Source of the DNA: an uncultured Erysipelotrichaceae bacterium
Lineage (GTDB): Bacteria; Bacillota_I; Bacilli_A; Erysipelotrichales; Erysipelotrichaceae
Assembly (NCBI GenBank): GCA_900314905.1
Contig: OMXA01000009.1
Location: forward strand, 1-64,000
Direction of reading: 5' to 3'
Length of the DNA: 64,000 bases
Under the pieces are notes generated by a model that did no database searches, had not been told where the DNA came from, and was given only the letters and a program-made list of their open reading frames with translations. Both the position numbers and the translations under genes were made by a program. Shown one piece after another: positions 50,888-60,033 of this stretch. How positions within the stretch are numbered: position 1 is the first letter of the stretch; each line of letters begins with the position of its first letter.

Positions 50888-52567
50888 ATGTTCGATTACA
50901 AGCATGCGGTCATCTATCAGATCTGGCCGCGATCCTTCCAGGACTCCGATCGCAACGGAATCGGCGACCTCAATGGCATCCGTTCGCGTCTGGATTACCT
51001 TGCGGATCTCGGCATTGATGCGATCTGGCTTTCTCCGGTCTACGCAAGTCCGAATACGGATTATGGCTATGATATCAGCGACTACTACAAGGTGAATCCG
51101 GAATACGGAACCATGGAAGATCTGAAGATGCTGATTCAGGAAGCGAAAGCGCGTCACATCTCCATTCTGATGGACCTGGTTGCCAATCATACCAGCACCA
51201 GACATCCATGGTTCCAGGAAGCCCTGAAGCATCCGGACAGCCCGTACCGGGACTGGTATTTCTTCCGAAAAGGAACCGTTTCTTCTCCGCCGAACAACTG
51301 GCTTTCGTTCTTCGGCGTCAGTGCCTGGCAGAAAGCCGAAGACGATATCTGGTACCTGACCCTGTACACCGAGAAACAGGCAGATCTCAACTGGCGCTGT
51401 ATGGAAGTACGGAAAGAAATCGCGAAGATTGTGAACTTCTATCTGGATCTTGGCGTAGAAGGATTCCGCCTGGATACGATCAATACCATCGACAAAGACC
51501 CGGACTTCCCGGATCAGAATCCGGAAAAGAAAGGGCTTCAGTTCCCGGGAAATCTGGTTCTGGATCGCCCAATGGTAAAGAAATGGCTGCAGGAACTGGC
51601 AGAAGAATCGTTCGGAAAACGGGATGCCTTTGCGCTTGGCGAAGGCGTCATGACCACAGAAGCCTCTGTGAAAGAATACTGCGGCAATGGCAAGCCGCTG
51701 CAGATGATGTTTCAGTTCGATACCGTGTGCCTCGGGTATGGAGAACTTGGAAAATACGATCCGCGGAAGCTGTATCTCATCACGAATCAGCAGTTCAAGC
51801 AGGTGACAAGGAAATGGATGAATGCCCAGCAGCGCGATCATGCCTGGCTTGGCAATTATCTTTCCAATCATGACCATAAACGGCATCTGGACCGCTTCGG
51901 CAGCGATGGAAAATACCGGATCCGCAGTGCCGAAATGCTTGCCCTGTACAACTTCACCCTGTATGGTACTCCTTTCATCTATCAGGGCGAGGAGATCGCA
52001 ATGACGAATCCGAAGCTGAAGAAACAAGACTGGCGGGACTATGAAGCATTTCATTCCAGCAAGGCGATGACCGAGATCCTTCATATTCCTCCATTCCTTG
52101 CTGAGAAGATCACATCCTTCGTAGACCGCGATAATGCGCGCACTCCCATGCAGTGGTCCGATCAGAAGAATGCCGGCTTCACCGAGGGAGTTCCATGGAT
52201 TCCAGTCAATCCGGATTATCCGGACTGGAATGTAAAGAGCGAGCAGGCCGATCCGGACAGCGTGCTGCACTTCTATCAGGCACTGATCCGCCTGCATCAT
52301 GAACACGAAGCCCTGTGCACCGGTTCATGGCGGGAACTGATTCCGGATCACCCGCATGTGCTTGCCTATGTGCGGGAAAATGAAGATGAACGTCTGACTG
52401 TGATCCTCAATCTCAGCAGACATGCTCAGAAAGCAGTACTGCCGGAAAACGAAATCGTCCCTTCCGAAGATCTGCTGACCAGCACTGCCCCAAGGGCACT
52501 GAAGGCAGAGATGAAGCTATTGCCTTATGAAGCTCATCTCTTTCTGCACAGAAAACATCATTCATGA
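50888..52567 (+). CDS. GH13 alpha-glucosidase (oligo-1,6-glucosidase / trehalose-6-phosphate hydrolase type)
   Basis: 559 residues. The four GH13 regions are present: DLVANHTS, GFRLDTINTID (nucleophile Asp), ALGEGV (acid/base Glu) and YLSNHDHKR (third Asp). The QPDLNW-like QADLNWR segment and the LSPVYASPNTDYGYDISDYY start are typical of the intracellular oligo-glucosidase subfamily. No signal peptide. It would split short alpha-glucosides; exact substrate not determined. Ribosome site AGGAGGTAA. Followed by a GATCCGGG / CCCGGATC hairpin. Confidence 0.92.
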   Translation: MFDYKHAVIYQIWPRSFQDSDRNGIGDLNGIRSRLDYLADLGIDAIWLSPVYASPNTDYGYDISDYYKVNPEYGTMEDLKMLIQEAKARHISILMDLVANHTSTRHPWFQEALKHPDSPYRDWYFFRKGTVSSPPNNWLSFFGVSAWQKAEDDIWYLTLYTEKQADLNWRCMEVRKEIAKIVNFYLDLGVEGFRLDTINTIDKDPDFPDQNPEKKGLQFPGNLVLDRPMVKKWLQELAEESFGKRDAFALGEGVMTTEASVKEYCGNGKPLQMMFQFDTVCLGYGELGKYDPRKLYLITNQQFKQVTRKWMNAQQRDHAWLGNYLSNHDHKRHLDRFGSDGKYRIRSAEMLALYNFTLYGTPFIYQGEEIAMTNPKLKKQDWRDYEAFHSSKAMTEILHIPPFLAEKITSFVDRDNARTPMQWSDQKNAGFTEGVPWIPVNPDYPDWNVKSEQADPDSVLHFYQALIRLHHEHEALCTGSWRELIPDHPHVLAYVRENEDERLTVILNLSRHAQKAVLPENEIVPSEDLLTSTAPRALKAEMKLLPYEAHLFLHRKHHS

Positions 52568-52590
52568 TCCGGGCATGTTCCCGGATCATC
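52566..52590 (+). terminator. Hairpin after the GH13 gene
   Basis: GATCCGGG / CCCGGATC stem with a 6-base loop, beginning at the stop codon. There is no T-run, so read-through into the GH5 gene is possible. Confidence 0.45.
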
Positions 52591-52668
52591 CAGAAGGCTG
52601 CTTCTGCTCATTCCGATGCAGCCTGGTGAGGAATATTCCGATAGAAATACCAGAGGGGGGAAAAAAAT

Positions 52669-53706
52669 ATGCGGAAATTTGAAGGATTTCAGAAGGGAAT
52701 CAATCTAGGCGGATGGATCTCGCAGTATTCTGTTTTCGATGAAGAGCACTTCAGAACATTTATCACAGAAGAGGATATCCATGCCATCGCAGAGCTTGGG
52801 TTTGATCATGTGCGTGTTCCTGTGGACTACTCGGTGCTGGAAGACGAGGAAGGGAATTTCCGGGAAAGCGGGTTCCGCCATCTTGCCGACTGCCAAAGAT
52901 GGTGTGAAGCCTATGGCCTGAATATGCTGATCGATCTGCATGAGTGCTATGGCTATTCGTTTGATCCGCTCAAGAAGGACATGGATCGCAGACGGTTCTT
53001 CTACGATGAATCGCTTCAGAAGCGTTTTCTGAATCTGTGGAGGGAAATCGCGGTGCGATTTGCCCCCTGGCAGAATCAGGTCGCATTTGAGCCTCTGAAC
53101 GAAGTGGTTCTTCCGGAAGTGTCCGATGCCTGGAATGATCTTGCCGGACGATATATCCGCATGATGCGCACCATCGTTCCCGAAAGCTATCTTGTGGTGG
53201 GCGGTGTCCGCTACAACAATGTTCTGAGCGTCCCTCTTTTGGATCTGCCGGCGGATGACAGACTGGTATACAATTTCCACTGCTATGAGCCGATGATTTT
53301 CACCCATCAGGGTGCCTACTGGGTGGATGGCATGCCCTCCGATTTCCGGATCGGCTACCCGAAAACACTGAAGGAATACAAAGAAGCAGGATCCCGCCTG
53401 ACTGCGGATCTTGCCGGCGCAGTTTATTCAGAAGGAATCCGGGAGATCGGAGCAGGATTTTTTGAGGACATCTTCGCCCCGGCAGTCCAGAAGGCACAGC
53501 ACGACAATGTTCCGCTCTACTGCGGCGAATATGGCGTAATCGATCTTGCAGATAACCATGATAAGATCCGCTGGCTTCGCGATATTCACAATGCATTCCG
53601 GGAATTCGGAATCGGTCACGCGCTCTGGAATTACAAGGAGAAAGACTTCGGCCTCCAGGATGAGCGGTTCTCCGAAATCCGGGACGAATTCATCTCCATT
53701 CTCTGA
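52669..53706 (+). CDS. GH5 glycoside hydrolase
   Basis: 345 residues. GH5 blocks: GINLGGWISQY, HVRVPVDYSVLED, the acid/base Glu in FEPLNEVV (about 145), NFHCYEP, and the nucleophile Glu in LYCGEYGVID (about 288). No signal peptide, so it probably acts on imported beta-glucosides or oligosaccharides, as the neighbouring GH13 acts on alpha-glucosides. Ribosome site GAGGGGGG. Confidence 0.9.
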   Translation: MRKFEGFQKGINLGGWISQYSVFDEEHFRTFITEEDIHAIAELGFDHVRVPVDYSVLEDEEGNFRESGFRHLADCQRWCEAYGLNMLIDLHECYGYSFDPLKKDMDRRRFFYDESLQKRFLNLWREIAVRFAPWQNQVAFEPLNEVVLPEVSDAWNDLAGRYIRMMRTIVPESYLVVGGVRYNNVLSVPLLDLPADDRLVYNFHCYEPMIFTHQGAYWVDGMPSDFRIGYPKTLKEYKEAGSRLTADLAGAVYSEGIREIGAGFFEDIFAPAVQKAQHDNVPLYCGEYGVIDLADNHDKIRWLRDIHNAFREFGIGHALWNYKEKDFGLQDERFSEIRDEFISIL

Positions 53707-53754
53707 TAGACCGCTTTCGAATCGAACTGCAGAAACAAAGAACTGCCTGTCCGA

Positions 53755-54609
53755 TTATTCTGCCATCCGGGCAAGCAGTTCTTCTGCGATCTGATCTGCA
53801 TCCTGAACACCGAGATCGTAATACTTCTGCAGAATCTTCTGATTTCTGGTGGCAGAGCCTAAGTCCTCATCATGGTCCGGCATCAGGATCATCGCCCGGT
53901 TCTGCTCCTTCAGCCGGAAGGCAAGCTGCACTTCCTCTTCGTGAATCGTATCGCACTTCATGATCCCGCTGAGAATGGCAGGATACTCTTTCAGCGCATG
54001 CCGATAGAAAGAATTCTCCTTGCGCGGTTTCACTTCATGAGGCCAGTGATGAACCAGGACGATAACCAGAAAGCTGCACCCTTTCGAAAGTGCTCTGGCG
54101 ATTGGCAGCGGATCGCTGACACCGCCATCAGAATAAGGAACTCCGTCGATGAAGACCGGTCGGCAGGCAATCGGAATCGCGCAGCTCGCCTTGATCGCAT
54201 CATAGTGATTCAGAGACATCTGATGCTTGGAGAAATAAACTGCTTCCCCCGTATCGCATCGCGTTGCGACTACCTCCAGCTCTGCGGGATCCTGCATCAT
54301 CCGCAAAAAGTCAATCGGATCCTTTCCATGGGTCGTAGCGAGATCATCATAGATATAGTCCAGGCCGAAATACTGCCGGCACTTCAGATAGGATCGAAGG
54401 CTCAGAAAAGCAGGATCCTGGCTGTAGTCATGATAAAACCGGTAGTTCCGCTTCAGCTGATGAGCCTGAAAGGTCACGAGATTTGCTCCGCCGGCGCTTG
54501 CCCCTGCCCCATAATCAAAATGGATGCCTAGCTCCAGAAAGCGGTCAAGAACCCCTGACGAATAGATTCCCCTCATCCCGCCGCCTTCGACGATAATCCC
54601 TGTTTTCAT
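53755..54609 (-). CDS. Patatin-like phospholipase
   Basis: 284 residues. Oxyanion loop EGGGMRGIYSSG, nucleophile in GAGASAGGANL (Ser41) and the dyad Asp in YSDGGVSDPLP. A complete Ser-Asp dyad of bacterial YjjU-type patatins that release fatty acids from lipids. Its ATG overlaps the upstream TVP38 stop by four bases (ATGA), so the two are cotranscribed. Confidence 0.88.
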   Translation of the reverse strand: MKTGIIVEGGGMRGIYSSGVLDRFLELGIHFDYGAGASAGGANLVTFQAHQLKRNYRFYHDYSQDPAFLSLRSYLKCRQYFGLDYIYDDLATTHGKDPIDFLRMMQDPAELEVVATRCDTGEAVYFSKHQMSLNHYDAIKASCAIPIACRPVFIDGVPYSDGGVSDPLPIARALSKGCSFLVIVLVHHWPHEVKPRKENSFYRHALKEYPAILSGIMKCDTIHEEEVQLAFRLKEQNRAMILMPDHDEDLGSATRNQKILQKYYDLGVQDADQIAEELLARMAE

Positions 54610-55325
54610 TTCTTCTGAATCCTCCTCATGACCAGATCCAGTTTCTCCGGATAATGCTTCTGAAGATATTTCCAGAAGAAGAAAAACGAAAGCACGATGA
54701 TTCCTGCCATGACTGCAAAGGAGATCCAGAAATAGCGGGATCCAGGCCGGCTGATATTCTCGCCGATCACCGTAGTGGCAATCACGGTCGGAGCCATGCC
54801 GGTCAGTGTTCCGATCAGATAATGAACATAATTCAGATGCTCGGTGCCGAGAAACATCGAGACCAGATCCATTGGCAGCTGAAGCATCCGCAGCATATAG
54901 GTAGTAAAGGTCTGATTATCTGTCTGGATTTCCCTGATTTCCTGAACCGTTCCGGAATCAGAGAAGAACTTCGAGAGTTCGCTTTCTCCATACAGACGGC
55001 CAAGCAGATACGGAATCGTCGTGGCAACAAGCACGCCGAGAAAATTCACCAAGAGGGCGATGCTGGTGGAAAACAGATGTCCGGAAGCAATCATCAGCAA
55101 TGGCACCGGGAAGAAAACCGTCAGAGATTTCAGCCCGTAGAACGCCAGCATCAGAAGACCTGCCAGAAATGGATTCTCGGGCGTATAGCGCAGAATATCG
55201 TCCAGAGTGATGCCCAGCGTCCTGGTCAGTATGAAAAGACCGGCCAGGATGGCCAGAAAGATCAGACCCTTCCGCACGATCTTTCTGATCTGCGGCTTTT
55301 TTTCTTCAGGAATACGCTTGCTCAC
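54606..55325 (-). CDS. TVP38/TMEM64 family (DedA-like) membrane protein
   Basis: 239 residues from a GTG at 55325. Basic N-terminus, then five to six membrane segments with the family block LLMIASGHLFSTSIALLVNFLGVLVATTIPYLLGR (split by turns) and MLQLPMDLVSMFLG. These proteins are lipid scramblase-like. The GTG is chosen because a TATAAT box ends seven bases upstream and the reading from the earlier ATGs runs through the promoter. No ribosome site precedes it. Confidence 0.75.
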   Translation of the reverse strand: MSKRIPEEKKPQIRKIVRKGLIFLAILAGLFILTRTLGITLDDILRYTPENPFLAGLLMLAFYGLKSLTVFFPVPLLMIASGHLFSTSIALLVNFLGVLVATTIPYLLGRLYGESELSKFFSDSGTVQEIREIQTDNQTFTTYMLRMLQLPMDLVSMFLGTEHLNYVHYLIGTLTGMAPTVIATTVIGENISRPGSRYFWISFAVMAGIIVLSFFFFWKYLQKHYPEKLDLVMRRIQKK

Positions 55326-55332
55326 AGTAGCG

Positions 55333-55338
55333 ATTATA
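55333..55338 (-). promoter_or_regulatory. -10 box of the TVP38-patatin unit (near-leaderless)
   Basis: TATAAT on the minus strand, followed by seven bases and GTG, puts +1 about one base before the start codon at 55325. The -35 is weak. Confidence 0.45.
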
Positions 55339-55491
55339 ATCATCTGGGACAAGGTTCCGATAGACAAATGCCATCATCTGTCCCGTTGGCATCCCGGTGT
55401 TAACGGAATATTCTGTTTATGTTCACAGAGAAATCACAATCTCTGCTTATAGTAATACCTGTATCAAAGGAAAAAAGAAGGAGTGATCTGC

Positions 55492-56802
55492 ATGAGCGAA
55501 AGAAATACAACCTGGAAATGCCCGGAATGCGGCACCATCAATGAAGGCAGATTCTGCACCAACTGCGGAGCTGCGCGTCCGGAAGAACATACAGCAGAAG
55601 CGAAGACCGTGAACGCGGAATATGTGCATAAGGAAGTACCGCCGACCTTTACGACTCCGGCAAAGAAATCCCCGAAGAAATCTCATCATCCGGCGGCGAC
55701 CATCCTTGCTGCAGCGGTCGTAGGGCTGGCAGCAGGATTCGGAGGTGGATACCTGGCAGTGCAGTCAGGCGGAACCAGTTCCGGCGGCACGACCGTCGTC
55801 ACAAAGGAAGTGACTTCCGATGCCAGTGCCGTGTCGGCAGATTCCACATCCGGAACCATTGCGGCGGTCGCTGCGAAAGCAGCCCCTTCCGTGGTTGAGA
55901 TCCAGACGGAAACCACGACAACGACCTATGGTCTGTTCGGCGGAACTTATACAAGCGAAGCGGCAGGCTCCGGCGTCATCATCTCAGACGATGGCTACAT
56001 CATCACGAACAACCACGTCATTGAAGGTGCAAATTCAATTACGGTCCGCACCTATGACGACAATACCTATACCGCATCCCTGGTCGGCACCGACAGCAAG
56101 TCTGATATCGCGGTCATCAAGATTGATGCCTCCGGTCTGACTGCTGCAACCGTCGGCGATTCCAGCACGATTCAGGTCGGCGATACCGCTGTCGTCATCG
56201 GCAATCCGCTTGGCACGCTTGGCGGAACGGTTACCAATGGCATCATCTCGGCGACTGACCGCGAGATCACGATCAACAACGAGTCAATGAATCTGATCCA
56301 GACCAATGCCGCAATCAATAACGGCAACTCCGGCGGCGGTCTGTTCGATGGCAATGGCAACCTCATCGGAATCGTCAATGCAAAGGACTCCGGAGTTCTG
56401 AGCTCCGGTGCAACAATCGAAGGACTTGGCTTTGCAATTCCGATCAATGAAGCCATGGATGTTGCGACCCAGCTGATCGAGAATGGCTATGTCACTGATC
56501 GCGCCACCCTCGGTGTCACGCTGCAGACTCTGACCCAGGATTATGGAAACTATCCGGCCGGTCTCTATATTGCAAGTGTCACGCCGGGCGGAGGCGCAGA
56601 AGCAGCCGGCCTTCAGGCATATGACCGCATTATCAAGGCAGATGATCAGGAGGTCAGTTCCTATACCGAGCTCTCCGCAATTCTCAGCAAGAAGAAAGTC
56701 GGAGATACCCTGAAGCTCACGGTTGTACGTGATCGTCAGGAGATGGAGTTCACTGTCACCCTGACCGCACCGATCCACAATACGGAAACCTCCAACGGCT
56801 GA
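55492..56802 (+). CDS. htrA: HtrA/DegP-like serine protease with N-terminal zinc ribbon
   Basis: 436 residues. Cytoplasmic zinc ribbon (CPECGTINEGRFCTNCG, about 7-23), one membrane helix (about 65-85), a trypsin-like domain with catalytic His in TNNHVIEG, Asp in SKSDIAVIK and Ser in NNGNSGGGLFD (Gly in place of the usual Pro), and a C-terminal PDZ domain (AGLQAYDRIIKADDQEV). It degrades misfolded surface proteins. Start at 55492 after AAGGAG. Clear terminator follows. Confidence 0.92.
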   Translation: MSERNTTWKCPECGTINEGRFCTNCGAARPEEHTAEAKTVNAEYVHKEVPPTFTTPAKKSPKKSHHPAATILAAAVVGLAAGFGGGYLAVQSGGTSSGGTTVVTKEVTSDASAVSADSTSGTIAAVAAKAAPSVVEIQTETTTTTYGLFGGTYTSEAAGSGVIISDDGYIITNNHVIEGANSITVRTYDDNTYTASLVGTDSKSDIAVIKIDASGLTAATVGDSSTIQVGDTAVVIGNPLGTLGGTVTNGIISATDREITINNESMNLIQTNAAINNGNSGGGLFDGNGNLIGIVNAKDSGVLSSGATIEGLGFAIPINEAMDVATQLIENGYVTDRATLGVTLQTLTQDYGNYPAGLYIASVTPGGGAEAAGLQAYDRIIKADDQEVSSYTELSAILSKKKVGDTLKLTVVRDRQEMEFTVTLTAPIHNTETSNG

Positions 56803-56811
56803 GGTTCTATT

Positions 56812-56838
56812 TAAAAAGCTCCTTCATCAGGAGCTTTT
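56812..56838 (+). terminator. Terminator of htrA
   Basis: AAAAGCTCCT / AGGAGCTTTT stem with a 5-base loop, followed by T-rich sequence. Symmetric enough to serve both strands. Confidence 0.8.
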
Positions 56839-56853
56839 TTCTGTTCTCTTTTC

Positions 56854-57222
56854 TCAGGATTGCTTCTCCATCGAACGGGAAGCGATGAGATTCGCATCTG
56901 TTCCAAGGAAATCCGCTATGATGACATCATTGACTTTGATCGGAGCCTGAACGGTAATCTTTCTTACCTGTTCCATCGCTTCTGACATCTGGTCCAGAGG
57001 AATCTCCTTGTCCGTAATCACCGGCAGCACCCTTAGACGCGCACCTTCGATGCGGACAGTCGTGGTCAGGATCCGCATGGGCCGGGTAGTCTCCTGCGCA
57101 GCATACTGCTTGCCCTTATCACAGGAGTATCCTCTGATCGCCTGGACTTTTCCATCTTCCAGCTCTACTGTGATGCGGCATCCTTTCGGGCAGTTGACAC
57201 AGACGAGTTCTTTCTGTTCCAT
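56854..57222 (-). CDS. DUF1667 redox-associated protein
   Basis: 122 residues. CVNCPKGC at the N-terminus and CDKG further on give three to four cysteines typical of DUF1667, possibly an Fe-S or metal site. The family regularly follows the flavoprotein pair found here and is thought to be its electron-transfer or assembly subunit. Its ATG overlaps the preceding stop by one base (TGATG), so it is cotranscribed and translated in coupling. Confidence 0.85.
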   Translation of the reverse strand: MEQKELVCVNCPKGCRITVELEDGKVQAIRGYSCDKGKQYAAQETTRPMRILTTTVRIEGARLRVLPVITDKEIPLDQMSEAMEQVRKITVQAPIKVNDVIIADFLGTDANLIASRSMEKQS

Positions 57223-58478
57223 CAGTTTTCCTCCTTCACTTCAATGGTCAGATCATCGCTCAGTCCGCTGAGCTGCTTTCCGGCCAGAATGAGCTGTTCC
57301 ATTTCCGATGGAACAAGCTTTTCCTTGTGAACCTGACGGATGACCTGATCTCCAGAGCGCACCGTGATCGTTCCGGAATTCATCGGCTTGCGCACGCGGA
57401 AATAGAATTCGATCGCAGGCGGAAGCTTTTCTGGATGCAGAATGCCAGGCACCACATAGCCGACATTTTCACCCGGCACGGCAGCGATCCCATTTTCAGA
57501 AGAGGTTTCCTGCTTCAGATAGCGGACTGCTCCTTCTGCAGCCTTGGCGGCCTGATGGGTCACGAAGTCGACCAGATCATGCACATGCAGGCCATTGCCG
57601 CAGGCAAAGACTCCCGGAATGCTCGTCATATAGTTCTCATCCACGACAGGTCCCCTGGTACGGGGATCCATGACGATTCCAGCCTCATCGCCCAGATGAT
57701 TCTCCGGAATCAGGCCGACGCTGAGCAGCAGCGTATCCACATCGAAATACTGTTCCGTGCCCGCAATCGGCTTCCGGTCCGGTCCGACTTCCGAAAGCTC
57801 GATCTTCTCCAGCCGGTCATGACCATAGATATGCGTGACGGTATGGCTCAGATACAGCGGAATTCCGAAGTCTTCAAGACACTGCTTCATATTGCGGGGC
57901 AGACCGTTGGAATAGGGCATCAGCTCCGCAACTCCATATACTTTCGCTCCTTCCAGCGTCATCCGTCTTGCCATGATCAGACCGATATCGCCGGATCCGA
58001 GAATGAACACCTTCTTTCCGACCAGATATCCGTCGATGTTCAGATAGCGCTGAGCCTGTCCGGCAGTATAGATGCCCGAAGGACGTTCCCCAGGGATCAC
58101 GACGGCACCGCGTGAGCGCTCATAGCAGCCGACCGCAAGAATCACCGCATCCGCAGAAATCGTCACATATCCTTCCTGTGGATTCACGTATTCGATCCTG
58201 CGATCCGGATACAGGTGCACGACCATCGTATTCAGTCTGATCTCCACGTTCAGGTCTTCTGCCTGATCTTCAAAGCGCTCTGCATAGGCAGGTCCGGAGA
58301 GCTGCTCATGGAAGGTCTGAAGCCCGAAGCCATTATGGATGCACTGATTCAGAATTCCTCCTGCTTCCGCATCCTTTTCAAGGACGATGACATCCTCGAT
58401 GCCGAGCTGCTTCAGACGAACGGCTGCAGCCAGACCTGCGCTGCCGCCGCCGATTACTGCTGCCTGATAGTGTTTCAT
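57222..58478 (-). CDS. NAD(P)/FAD-dependent oxidoreductase, second subunit
   Basis: 418 residues. Pyridine nucleotide-disulfide oxidoreductase fold: AAVIGGGSAGLAAAVRL (FAD), VFILGSGDIGLIMARRM (NAD(P), about 155), and GVFACGNGLHVHDLVDF (FAD second contact). The start at 58478 overlaps the upstream stop by one base. With the GlpA-like gene and DUF1667 it forms the conserved three-gene unit for anaerobic oxidation of glycerol-3-phosphate or a similar alcohol (family context). Confidence 0.88.
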   Translation of the reverse strand: MKHYQAAVIGGGSAGLAAAVRLKQLGIEDVIVLEKDAEAGGILNQCIHNGFGLQTFHEQLSGPAYAERFEDQAEDLNVEIRLNTMVVHLYPDRRIEYVNPQEGYVTISADAVILAVGCYERSRGAVVIPGERPSGIYTAGQAQRYLNIDGYLVGKKVFILGSGDIGLIMARRMTLEGAKVYGVAELMPYSNGLPRNMKQCLEDFGIPLYLSHTVTHIYGHDRLEKIELSEVGPDRKPIAGTEQYFDVDTLLLSVGLIPENHLGDEAGIVMDPRTRGPVVDENYMTSIPGVFACGNGLHVHDLVDFVTHQAAKAAEGAVRYLKQETSSENGIAAVPGENVGYVVPGILHPEKLPPAIEFYFRVRKPMNSGTITVRSGDQVIRQVHKEKLVPSEMEQLILAGKQLSGLSDDLTIEVKEEN

Positions 58479-59902
58479 CAGCGGTTCACCTCTTCCAGGA
58501 TCTTCGAATCCTTCTGATCCAGCACAACTTCCAGCGGAGAAATATGCAGTTCTCTTGCCAGAATCTCCACGACTCTCGGTTCGCAGAAGCCGCCCTGGCA
58601 TCTGCCCATACCCGGACGGACCCGTTTCTTGACGCCTTTGACGGTTGTGGCTCCGCATACCGCATGGATGCAGTCCACAATCTCTCCTTCGCTGATCTGC
58701 TCGCAGCGGCAGATGATTCTTCCGTACATCGGATTCTCACGGATCTTTTCCGCCCGTTCTTCCGGGGTGAGTTCTGCCATGACCAACGGTCTCTTCCTTG
58801 TCATGCATGCATCCGGATTCTCTTTCAGATCAAGCATATGCGAAACAAAGTGCTCAATCACATACTCTGAGATCGCAGGCGCACTGGCCAGACCTGGCGA
58901 TTCAATCGATGCAACATTGATGAAATGCTTCGCATCCTCCGGTTCCTCAATGATGAAATCGCTGCTGGAACTCGAAGGCCTCAGTCCGGCAAAATTGCGG
59001 ATGCTCTTATTGAGCGGAGCCGTCCGCATCACCCGGAGAATATGTTCCCGCACATAATCCAGTCCCTGGAACGTGCTGCCGGTATCAACGGTATTCTCCA
59101 CATAGGTGCTGTTGGGCCCGATCAGCGTATTGCCATAGACCGTCGGGACCGCCAGCACGCCCTTGCCTTTGCTGGAAGGCACCGGGAACACGGTATGCTT
59201 CACATAATGAACATCATTATCAATCACGAAGTATTCGCCCTTCTTCGGCGTCATTCTGAACGAAGGCTTACTGACCATCGCACAGATCTGATCTGCACTG
59301 ACCCCAGCCGCATTGATCACGACTTTCGTCTCATAGTCATGATCCTCAGTATGGACCACATATCCCTGATCCGTCCGGTCAATCGAAGTCACTTCGGAAT
59401 TCAGATGCAGCTCTGTGCCGTTATTCACGGCAACCTGCGCGCACGCAATCGCTACCTCCCATGGATAGATATTCGCAGTGGTCGGAAAGCTCAGCACTTT
59501 CGTCACGCTGTCATTGAGATTCGGCTCTTCTTTTCTCGCCTCATCACCGCTCAGCCATTCATAAGGAATGTTTCTGCGCTCAGCCCGATCAGCCAGAATC
59601 TCGAGATGAGCTTCTTCCTCGGAAGAAGTGGCAGCGATATAAGCGCCATTGACCTGATACTTGCAGCCAAGGTCCCGGCAGAGCTGCTCATACATTCTTG
59701 CGCCTCTCACGTTCAGCTCTGCTTTCAAGGTTCCGTCAGCCGGATCATATCCGGTATGAACAATTGCAGAGTTGGCCATGGTAGCTTCATCAGCAATGTC
59801 ATTCTCCCGGTCCAGAACCGCAGTCTTCAGCTGATAGCGGGACAGGTCTTTTGCCAGCATCGTGCCGGTGATCCCTGCTCCGATAATTACTGCATCATAC
59901 AT
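58478..59902 (-). CDS. GlpA-like FAD-dependent oxidoreductase with BFD-type 2Fe-2S domain
   Basis: 474 residues. DAO-type FAD fold (YDAVIIGAGITGTMLAKDL, GLRPSSSSSDFI, ESPGLASAPAISEYV) and a C-terminal BFD-like Fe-S domain (CRCEQISEGEIVDCIH ... MGRCQGGFCEPRV, four cysteines). It resembles the large subunit of anaerobic glycerol-3-phosphate dehydrogenase or L-2-hydroxyglutarate dehydrogenase. First gene of the operon; a GGGAG site lies 14 bases upstream and a TATACT box about 50 bases upstream. Confidence 0.88.
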   Translation of the reverse strand: MYDAVIIGAGITGTMLAKDLSRYQLKTAVLDRENDIADEATMANSAIVHTGYDPADGTLKAELNVRGARMYEQLCRDLGCKYQVNGAYIAATSSEEEAHLEILADRAERRNIPYEWLSGDEARKEEPNLNDSVTKVLSFPTTANIYPWEVAIACAQVAVNNGTELHLNSEVTSIDRTDQGYVVHTEDHDYETKVVINAAGVSADQICAMVSKPSFRMTPKKGEYFVIDNDVHYVKHTVFPVPSSKGKGVLAVPTVYGNTLIGPNSTYVENTVDTGSTFQGLDYVREHILRVMRTAPLNKSIRNFAGLRPSSSSSDFIIEEPEDAKHFINVASIESPGLASAPAISEYVIEHFVSHMLDLKENPDACMTRKRPLVMAELTPEERAEKIRENPMYGRIICRCEQISEGEIVDCIHAVCGATTVKGVKKRVRPGMGRCQGGFCEPRVVEILARELHISPLEVVLDQKDSKILEEVNR

Positions 59903-60033
59903 AAACTATGAAGTTTCTCCCTTCTTATGAAACCGCTTACTTATGAATTCAGTATATCACGCGATCATGGTTCGGAAACTCATTCTGCAATTCTGGTTTC
60001 AGTACTTCTGAGGCAGAAAGACCGAATTTAAGA

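Noticed and set aside
50852..52306. Open frame of 484 codons on the minus strand
   Set aside because: Antisense to the GH13 gene, which has all four GH13 regions.
58925..59911. Open frame of 328 codons on the plus strand
   Set aside because: Antisense to the GlpA-like gene; no motif.
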